Source: CALZFJ01 sp964459845
GTDB lineage: Bacteria; Bacteroidota; Bacteroidia; Bacteroidales; Muribaculaceae
DNA length: 17,979 nucleotides
Reading direction: 5' to 3'
NCBI GenBank assembly: GCA_964459845.1
Contig: CAYWOC010000039.1
Coordinates: forward strand, 1 to 17,979
The translations under genes were made by a program, and so were the position numbers. How positions within the stretch are numbered: the first letter of the stretch is position 1; the number at the start of each line of letters is the position of its first letter. The notes under the pieces are model-generated. The model did not search any database. It was not told the DNA's origin and was given only the letters and a program-made list of their open reading frames with translations. This document shows positions 1-5,847 of the stretch, in pieces.

Positions 1-31
1 CCATCGAAAGTATTAATTTTTTCATATCGCA

Positions 32-2410
32 TCAATTTTTGGTTCTTTTCAATATATTCAATTCCGCACCCTTTACCGCCGCAAACGACCGCTTTATATT
101 TGTCGATGCTGCCTCAATCGTCAGGCTGCCTCCTTTCTCCACACTTCCGCCTGTGACAGTTACTGCGCCGTCGCAGATTATAGTGACTTTCGCTCCCGAT
201 TTCACCACAAGCCCATCGGCAAGTGTGACATCGCCTGTCACCTTGAATGTGACATCGGATCCGTCGCCGAACGACACGCTGCCCAGACTTCTGCCGGCAT
301 CTATAGCCCTGCCTATGCTTAGGCTGCTCGCAAACATATAGTGCGAGCCTGTAATGTCTTCATTCTGAATGTTCATAGGCATAAATTCAGGGATGCTGTT
401 GTGCCGATATAAAAGTACGGAACAGTTGGGAGAAAAACAATCTACTGACCAATTATTTTTGTCGATTACATATTTTGAGGAGTTCCCACTAAAATCGGTG
501 ATGCCCACATAGCTGCCTACGATGTCATTTCCTTTCAGTGAGATGCTTCTGTCGCTTCGAGTGATGCTCGCACCATCATAATACTTAGGAATATCCGTCC
601 ACAGCTCAAATTCGGGGTCACCAAGCAGATTGTGAGTTAATCTTGACCAAAAAAACTTACATTTAATTTTAGATAAAGCCTCAGCCTTTCCTAATCCATA
701 ATTACCTTTAAATATTTCATCGCAAAAATATTTTTCCAAATCAAATGAATCATTTATATATCCAATACGTGTATTTCCTAAAAATGCTACGCCTCCATAT
801 TTGCCACAAGTGGTGTAGGAACGACCAAAATTGCATCTAATATCTTCATAGCCTTGAACTATATCGTATGGCATCAATGTACACGACATTGAATAAGATA
901 CCGATGGATGCATATAGTTGGTCAAGTTATTGAGTCCATTACCTGTTTCCTCTTGATGATGACTACTTACACCTTCAATTGCAACGATACCATAAACTTT
1001 AATATAATTCACGGCGACACCTCCAGGGTTTCCGTGTCCATTTATGCTTGAAAACCCAACGTTTTCCTTGTTCATACAATCAACTATTTGTGCACCAGTT
1101 GGTGTCAAAGAGTCTATTTGTTCAAAAATTTTATATTCAGGATAAATAGACGACAATTTTATGCTTAATGTGTCTGCTTGATGATATGATTGCATTAAAT
1201 CACTTTGAGAATACAATGCTCTTTTCAGATATGAGAAATCACCATTCCCTGGATTTATTTCATAACACAGCAGCTTGTCTGTGTAATTGTTCACCTCTTC
1301 TGCCGTCTCGCAAAGCAGCCTACCAACCACTATTTCCGGATAAAAGTCTATTTTGTCGGTGTCCTCGCCATATTTACCATTTTTGTTGGAATCCCAATTC
1401 CCATTAAAATCGCTGAAATACAAATCTGTAGGTATATATCCGCCAAACCCATACCTAATCGGCAGAATCTTATAGTCTCCTGCAAGAAGTGCGCAATCAA
1501 GATTACGACGCATATACAAGTCACGCAAGAACCAACGCAGCTTGCCGGCATCGTCATTTATCCCCGAAATCTTGTCGCCGTCAGCAACAAGCTCGCTCGC
1601 AAGGATGTCCTCTATGCAAAAAACCTCGGCTGAATATCCCTTCTGCCGTTTCCAGCCTATCAGCCGGCGGAATGACGGCGCAAGCTCGCGGTTGGTGATG
1701 ACGCAGTAGTCGAGATTGTCGTTCTCCACTCCGCCGCCATACAAAGCTATGGAGCTTTTGGGGGCGAACTGCATGACCTGGCTGCCGTTCTCAACAATCC
1801 CCGACACTTCACCCGACTTGTCAGACCCCGGAACAGGCTTGAGCTCAAGTGCCGACTCCTGCACTATGTCGTAGCTTAGGGTGACACTCACGCTGCTGCT
1901 GACGTGGAGCTTGCTGTCGGCTACGCTGTATGTCACAGGATACACAGCCACAGCCACTATCTGGTTTGTGCCGTAAAGATAGCCATTCTCCATATATTCA
2001 CACCGTCTTGCGGGCCATTCCCCGGGCAAGCGGTAAATTACGCTGTCGGGAGTGGTAAACTCCACTTCGCCCATTGCGACGTTGCTGGTGACGGGCTTCT
2101 GCACAGGATATACCGGTGCCGTAACCGCAATGTCCGTTATGCCGCCCACCTTGTATGAGACCTTGAAGTTGGCGGCGTTGTACGGCACCGACAGGTGGAT
2201 AATCTTCATGGGCAGCTTCGGACTTCCCACAGGGTTGCCGCAGCTCGCAAGGTCTCCGTATTCGACTTCCGTGAACGCCTGTCCGCCTACGCTGTCAATC
2301 CGCATGATGCACCTGCCGGCATCAAACGGCACGTTCACAGTCACGCTCCCGGCATGGGCTGTGGCTATGCCAACTATAACTGCCGTTATATATAAATACA
2401 GTTTTCTCAT
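32..2410 (-). CDS. Gingipain-like C25 family cysteine peptidase, secreted
   Basis: A 792-residue exported cysteine endopeptidase of family C25. Residues 1-20 form a signal peptide ending AHA. Residues about 25-200 resemble the C25 propeptide, including a GSPKLPMKIIHLSVP stretch. The catalytic domain starts near YCVITNRELAPSF and contains DFYPEIVVGRL. The likely catalytic dyad is His459 in NGHGNPGG and Cys510 in SMSC. After the catalytic domain come a short beta-sandwich region and a C-terminal stalk of V-T-x repeats (about residues 700-792) resembling the 3-coathanger type stacks of secreted Bacteroidetes proteins. No T9SS sorting domain is visible at the C-terminus, unlike most secreted C25 enzymes. 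It is too short and lacks the features to be called the sortase PorU. The ATG lies 9 bases after the stop of the S74/T9SS gene, so the two are probably co-transcribed. The catalytic region is clearly more AT-rich than both ends. The family is secure; substrate and destination are unknown. Confidence 0.9.
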   Translation of the reverse strand: MRKLYLYITAVIVGIATAHAGSVTVNVPFDAGRCIMRIDSVGGQAFTEVEYGDLASCGNPVGSPKLPMKIIHLSVPYNAANFKVSYKVGGITDIAVTAPVYPVQKPVTSNVAMGEVEFTTPDSVIYRLPGEWPARRCEYMENGYLYGTNQIVAVAVYPVTYSVADSKLHVSSSVSVTLSYDIVQESALELKPVPGSDKSGEVSGIVENGSQVMQFAPKSSIALYGGGVENDNLDYCVITNRELAPSFRRLIGWKRQKGYSAEVFCIEDILASELVADGDKISGINDDAGKLRWFLRDLYMRRNLDCALLAGDYKILPIRYGFGGYIPTDLYFSDFNGNWDSNKNGKYGEDTDKIDFYPEIVVGRLLCETAEEVNNYTDKLLCYEINPGNGDFSYLKRALYSQSDLMQSYHQADTLSIKLSSIYPEYKIFEQIDSLTPTGAQIVDCMNKENVGFSSINGHGNPGGVAVNYIKVYGIVAIEGVSSHHQEETGNGLNNLTNYMHPSVSYSMSCTLMPYDIVQGYEDIRCNFGRSYTTCGKYGGVAFLGNTRIGYINDSFDLEKYFCDEIFKGNYGLGKAEALSKIKCKFFWSRLTHNLLGDPEFELWTDIPKYYDGASITRSDRSISLKGNDIVGSYVGITDFSGNSSKYVIDKNNWSVDCFSPNCSVLLYRHNSIPEFMPMNIQNEDITGSHYMFASSLSIGRAIDAGRSLGSVSFGDGSDVTFKVTGDVTLADGLVVKSGAKVTIICDGAVTVTGGSVEKGGSLTIEAASTNIKRSFAAVKGAELNILKRTKN

Positions 2411-2419
2411 GGCTCTATG

Positions 2420-3406
2420 CTATTTTGTGAGTATCATTCTGCGGTTGTCCACCTCTTTGCCATCCACGATGAGCGAATAGGCATATATACCGGCTTTCAG
2501 CTCGGAGCTGCCCACAGTCACGCTGCCCGCACCGCATTCTGTCAGAGCGAACCGCTTTACAGGCGTACCCTGCATGTCGAAGATATAGATGGCGGCATCT
2601 GTGGCATTCCGGGGAAGCTCATATCTTATCTCTGTTGTCGAGGTGAATGGGTTCGGTGTGTTCTGATACAGCTTTGCTGTCTTTTCGGCTTCTGCATCCT
2701 GCCCGGCTTCCTGCGGCGTTTTGCCTTGAAGCTCAGCCTCAAGGCTCGCCAATTTGCCCTGAAGCTCGTTCACCGCATTGAGCAGCACCGGGATAAGCCC
2801 GATATAGTCCACTTTCTTGTAGCCATCCTTGTCGGTGCTGACAAGCTCGGGATAGACTTTCTCAACATCCTGCGCTATGACTCCGAAGCGGGTGCGGTCG
2901 TCGGCGCACGCAAGCGACTTGAACGAGCCGTCATTTATGTATTTGAACGACACTCCTGACAACTGGCTTATATCGTCGAGCGTGCTGCCGAGGTCTTTTA
3001 TGTCCTTCTTCATGCGCCTGTCCGACACGGTGTCGAATCCGAGCGAGGCAATATCGGTGTTGAATATGAACGAAGAGCCTCCGTTGTAATCGTCATAATA
3101 TGCCAGCGGAGTTGTCTGGAAGGCTCCCGCCTTCAGATAAAGCCCGGTCTCTCCGTTCAGCTCAAGAGCCTTGTTCTTGTATCCTGTGTTCCCTATATAT
3201 GTGCCTCCGCCCGGTCCGAGGCTGAGCTTCACGCTCGACTCACTTGTCACCCCATAGATATGCACATTCGACTTGCTGTCGCTTTCCACGAAGGTTGAGT
3301 CCTGAATAGCACCTATCGCCACTTGTCCGTCGCTGTTCACCGATAGCTGGGCATAAGATGTGGCACAGGCTGCACACATCAAGGCTGCAATTAATCTCTG
3401 TTTCAT
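2420..3406 (-). CDS. Secreted S74-type chaperone-domain protein with T9SS type A sorting domain
   Basis: A 328-residue secreted protein. A signal peptide (residues 1-19, ending SYA) precedes a small beta-rich head (20-127). The peptidase S74 / intramolecular chaperone domain starts at Ser128 with SDRRMKKDI and includes FGVIAQDVEKVYPELV (174-189). It ends in a coiled-coil segment, about 205-228, rich in Leu, Asn and Glu. In phage tail fibres this domain drives trimerisation and then cuts itself off before the SD motif. After a linker, residues 245-328 are a typical T9SS type A C-terminal domain, with YQNTPNPF, an AGIYAYSL strand and a terminal NRRMILTK. The protein should therefore be carried across the outer membrane by T9SS and either released or anchored on the surface. 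It is the first gene of a two-gene unit with the C25 peptidase downstream. Domain calls are firm; the job of the head is not known. Confidence 0.9.
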   Translation of the reverse strand: MKQRLIAALMCAACATSYAQLSVNSDGQVAIGAIQDSTFVESDSKSNVHIYGVTSESSVKLSLGPGGGTYIGNTGYKNKALELNGETGLYLKAGAFQTTPLAYYDDYNGGSSFIFNTDIASLGFDTVSDRRMKKDIKDLGSTLDDISQLSGVSFKYINDGSFKSLACADDRTRFGVIAQDVEKVYPELVSTDKDGYKKVDYIGLIPVLLNAVNELQGKLASLEAELQGKTPQEAGQDAEAEKTAKLYQNTPNPFTSTTEIRYELPRNATDAAIYIFDMQGTPVKRFALTECGAGSVTVGSSELKAGIYAYSLIVDGKEVDNRRMILTK

Positions 3407-3468
3407 TTTATTTTATTATTATTTTAAGTTGTGTTTATTGTTTCTTCACTTTTTTAAATTAGGCATTA

Positions 3469-3476
3469 CAAAATTA
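3469..3476 (-). promoter_or_regulatory. Putative -7 promoter element of the S74/C25 unit
   Basis: Read on the minus strand this is TAATTTTG, an exact match to the Bacteroidetes -7 consensus TAnnTTTG. It lies about 60 bases before the ATG of the S74 gene, giving a leader of roughly 55 bases. A possible -33 core (TTG at 3500-3502) is somewhat far away, so that half is weak. Confidence 0.5.
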
Positions 3477-3671
3477 CAACAAGTTTTTTTTAAAAAAAAC
3501 AATAATATACTTAAACATAATTAATTCATTTGCATTATAAAACGATTTTAATTATATAGCAAATAGATTATCTATCGGAACAGACTCAAACCTACCATTA
3601 GATTGTGCGCTACAACCAAACTTTACGGAATTTAGCAATTCCACCATCACCAAGTTAGAAAGATTTGAGAT

Positions 3672-3719
3672 AAAAAAAATCATCGGATGCAGAACTTGTG
3701 CGGTTCATTGCATCCGATG
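3672..3719 (-). terminator. Rho-independent terminator downstream of typA
   Basis: The arms CATCGGATGC (3681-3690) and GCATCCGATG (3710-3719) are perfect 10-base complements. The 19-base loop contains a nested 4-base stem (GAAC/GTTC). Read on the minus strand the hairpin is followed by a run of T (complement of 3672-3679), the classic intrinsic terminator form. It lies about 65 bases past the typA stop codon, so it most likely ends the typA transcript before the S74 promoter. Confidence 0.75.
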
Positions 3720-3784
3720 CAAAAATATAAAATTATGAAACAAAGTCTTTTTTTGATGTCGTCAGACTGTCAAGCAACCCGGCT

Positions 3785-5584
3785 TTATGCCTTGTTGGCA
3801 CGCTTGCGCTCAGTCTCGTCGAGAATAATCTTGCGCAGACGCAAGTGATGTGGTGTCACCTCCACATATTCATCGGCCTTGATGTATTCAAGAGCCTCTT
3901 CAAGACTGAATACTACTGGCGGAACTATGCGAGCTTTATCATCGGCTCCCGACGCACGCATATTTGTGAGCTTCTTCGACTTGGTTACGTTCACCACAAT
4001 GTCATTCTCCTTCGCATTCTCGCCGACAACCTGTCCGGCATACACCTCCTCTTGCGGGAAGATGAAGAAGCGTCCGCGGTCTTGCAACTTATCAATAGCA
4101 TAAGCATAGGCCGTTCCAGCTTCCATCGCGATGAGTGAACCGTTGGTGCGGCGTTCGATATCGCCCTTCCAAGGCTGATATTCAAGGAAGCGGTGCGACA
4201 TGATAGCCTCACCAGCCGAAGCCGTAAGCACATTTGTTCGAAGGCCTATGATACCGCGCGACGGGATATTAAATTCAAGGTGTATGCGATCGTTTTGAGT
4301 TGCCATAGTCACCATCTCACCGCGGCGGCGAGTCACCATATCTATGATTTTGCTTGAATATTCTTCAGGAACATTTATCGACAGTAGTTCCACCGGCTCG
4401 CATTTCTGACCGTCAATCTCCTTGATGATAACCTGAGGCTGACCCACTTGAAGCTCATAGCCCTCGCGGCGCATGGTCTCAATAAGCACAGCCAAGTGCA
4501 GCACGCCACGACCGAACACATTCCATGCGTCGTCGCTCTCAGTACGCTCTACACGAAGCGCGAGGTTCTTGTCAAGCTCTTTGGCAAGACGGTCGGCAAT
4601 GTGGCGAGATGTCACATACTTGCCATCTTTGCCGAAGAAAGGAGAATTATTGATGGTAAATGTCATCGACATTGTAGGCTCATCAATTGCGATGCGCGGA
4701 AGAGGCTCAGGATTGTTAATGTCGGCAACGGTATCTCCGATTTCAAATCCCTCGATGCCGATAAGCGCGCAGATGTCGCCCGATTTCACGCTTTGCACCT
4801 TTTTGCGCCCCATGCCTTCAAACACATGAAGCTCCTTGATGCGCTGTTTCACTGTAGAGCCGTCTTTTTTGCACAAGGCGATGTCCATGCCTTCGCGAAT
4901 CTCGCCGCGGTGTACGCGACCGATGGCGATACGACCCACATACGAAGAATAGTCGAGCGAGGTGATAAGCATCTGGGCATCACCTTCAAGCTCTTGTGGA
5001 GCAGGAATATATTCGATGATTGCATCAAGCACAGCGTTGATGTTGTCGGTAGGCTTAGTCCAGTCGGTACTCATCCAGCCGTTCTTGGCAGAGCCGTAGA
5101 TAGTAGGAAAGTCGAGCTGCTCCTCAGTAGCGTCGAGATTGCACATAAGGTCGAAAACCATCTCTTGCACCTCATCGGGGCGGCAGTTTGGCTTATCCAC
5201 CTTATTAATGACAACGATAGGTTTAAGCCCCATCTGAATAGCCTTTTGGAGCACAAAGCGAGTTTGTGGCATCGGTCCCTCGAATGCATCGACAAGCAGC
5301 AGACAGCCGTCCGCCATGTTCAGCACACGTTCAACTTCACCTCCGAAATCCGAGTGTCCCGGAGTATCAATAATATTGATTTTGTAGCCGTTGTAGTTTA
5401 TTGACACGTTTTTCGAAAGAATTGTGATTCCGCGTTCGCGCTCCAAGTCATTATTGTCGAGCATAAGCTCACCTGTACTTTGGTTGTCGCGAAATAAGTT
5501 GCCCGCAAGCAACATCTTATCTACCAATGTAGTTTTGCCGTGATCGACGTGTGCGATAATGGCGATATTCCTAATCTTTTGCAT
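3785..5584 (-). CDS. typA: Ribosome-associated translational GTPase TypA/BipA
   Basis: A 599-residue cytoplasmic GTPase of the EF-G-like family that binds the 70S ribosome and supports ribosome assembly and stress or low-temperature adaptation. All G motifs are intact: AHVDHGKT (11-18), RGITI (51-55), DTPGHSDF (74-81), NKVDKP (127-132) and GSAKNGW (164-170). Beta-barrel domain II follows (about 205-295), then an EF-G III/V-like pair with the GRGVLHLAVLIETMRREGYE segment, and the BipA-specific C-terminal domain ending in HHLRLRKIILDETERKR. The length matches the family. The ATG is followed directly by the conserved MQKIRNIAIIAHVDHGK start. It is monocistronic: a terminator hairpin lies downstream, and lptD is divergent upstream. 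Nothing is truncated or odd. Confidence 0.98.
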   Translation of the reverse strand: MQKIRNIAIIAHVDHGKTTLVDKMLLAGNLFRDNQSTGELMLDNNDLERERGITILSKNVSINYNGYKINIIDTPGHSDFGGEVERVLNMADGCLLLVDAFEGPMPQTRFVLQKAIQMGLKPIVVINKVDKPNCRPDEVQEMVFDLMCNLDATEEQLDFPTIYGSAKNGWMSTDWTKPTDNINAVLDAIIEYIPAPQELEGDAQMLITSLDYSSYVGRIAIGRVHRGEIREGMDIALCKKDGSTVKQRIKELHVFEGMGRKKVQSVKSGDICALIGIEGFEIGDTVADINNPEPLPRIAIDEPTMSMTFTINNSPFFGKDGKYVTSRHIADRLAKELDKNLALRVERTESDDAWNVFGRGVLHLAVLIETMRREGYELQVGQPQVIIKEIDGQKCEPVELLSINVPEEYSSKIIDMVTRRRGEMVTMATQNDRIHLEFNIPSRGIIGLRTNVLTASAGEAIMSHRFLEYQPWKGDIERRTNGSLIAMEAGTAYAYAIDKLQDRGRFFIFPQEEVYAGQVVGENAKENDIVVNVTKSKKLTNMRASGADDKARIVPPVVFSLEEALEYIKADEYVEVTPHHLRLRKIILDETERKRANKA

Positions 5585-5604
5585 ACTATACCTATTTCGG
5601 AGTG

Positions 5605-5612
5605 CAAAGTTA
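5605..5612 (-). promoter_or_regulatory. Putative -7 promoter element of typA
   Basis: The minus-strand reading is TAACTTTG, an exact fit to TAnnTTTG. It is about 20 bases from the typA ATG, so the leader would be very short, roughly 15 bases. No convincing -33 TTTG is visible at the usual spacing. Confidence 0.45.
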
Positions 5613-5797
5613 GTGATTTCTTATCAATCTGACACTAAATTACCGAAAAAAATGAAGTCACACCACAATATAACAATAAAAACGACTAAAAATAAACTTA
5701 TTTATACTCTGCCACCGATTTATACCTTACGATGCAAATAACGCAGCCAAAACATAGCGCAGGAGTGGGATTATGATTTTTTAGGCGAAAATGTGCG

Positions 5798-5825
5798 GTT
5801 GTGTGGATGTAAATATGTAATTTTG
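5798..5825 (+). promoter_or_regulatory. Putative promoter of lptD
   Basis: TAATTTTG at 5818-5825 fits the Bacteroidetes -7 consensus TAnnTTTG, and GTTG at 5798-5801 can serve as the -33 element with a 16-base spacer. Transcription would start around 5831, leaving a leader of only about 15-20 bases before the TTG start codon at 5848. Confidence 0.5.
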
Positions 5826-5847
5826 CAAATCATTACGCAAAATAGAA

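Larger units (their letters stand above)
3407..3784. other. AT-rich gene-less spacer between the S74/C25 unit and typA
   Basis: 378 bases without a credible gene. It holds the promoter candidate of the S74 gene at its left end and the typA terminator hairpin at 3681-3719. Between them there is only a small inverted repeat at 3627-3642 (GGAATT, four-base loop, AATTCC) and runs of A and T. No tRNA fold, repeat array or small ORF with coding character was seen. Confidence 0.6.
5585..5847. other. Divergent intergenic region typA / lptD
   Basis: 263 AT-rich bases between two genes transcribed away from each other. Both ends carry a -7 type element (5605-5612 for typA, 5818-5825 for lptD). The middle, about 5640-5780, is rich in A and shows no gene, hairpin or repeat that I can support. 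Confidence 0.6.

Noticed and set aside
32..2410. T9SS sortase PorU
   Set aside because: Same peptidase family, but shorter than PorU as I recall it, with a coathanger-like tail, and paired with a cargo-type gene rather than por genes.
2417..2959. 180-codon open frame on the plus strand across the S74 gene
   Set aside because: Antisense to a protein with two clear domains; its translation is Cys/His-rich and family-less, typical of a shadow frame.
4448..5404. 318-codon open frame on the plus strand across typA
   Set aside because: Lies fully antisense to the intact, highly conserved typA; no signal peptide, domain or promoter of its own. It is a by-product of typA codon use.
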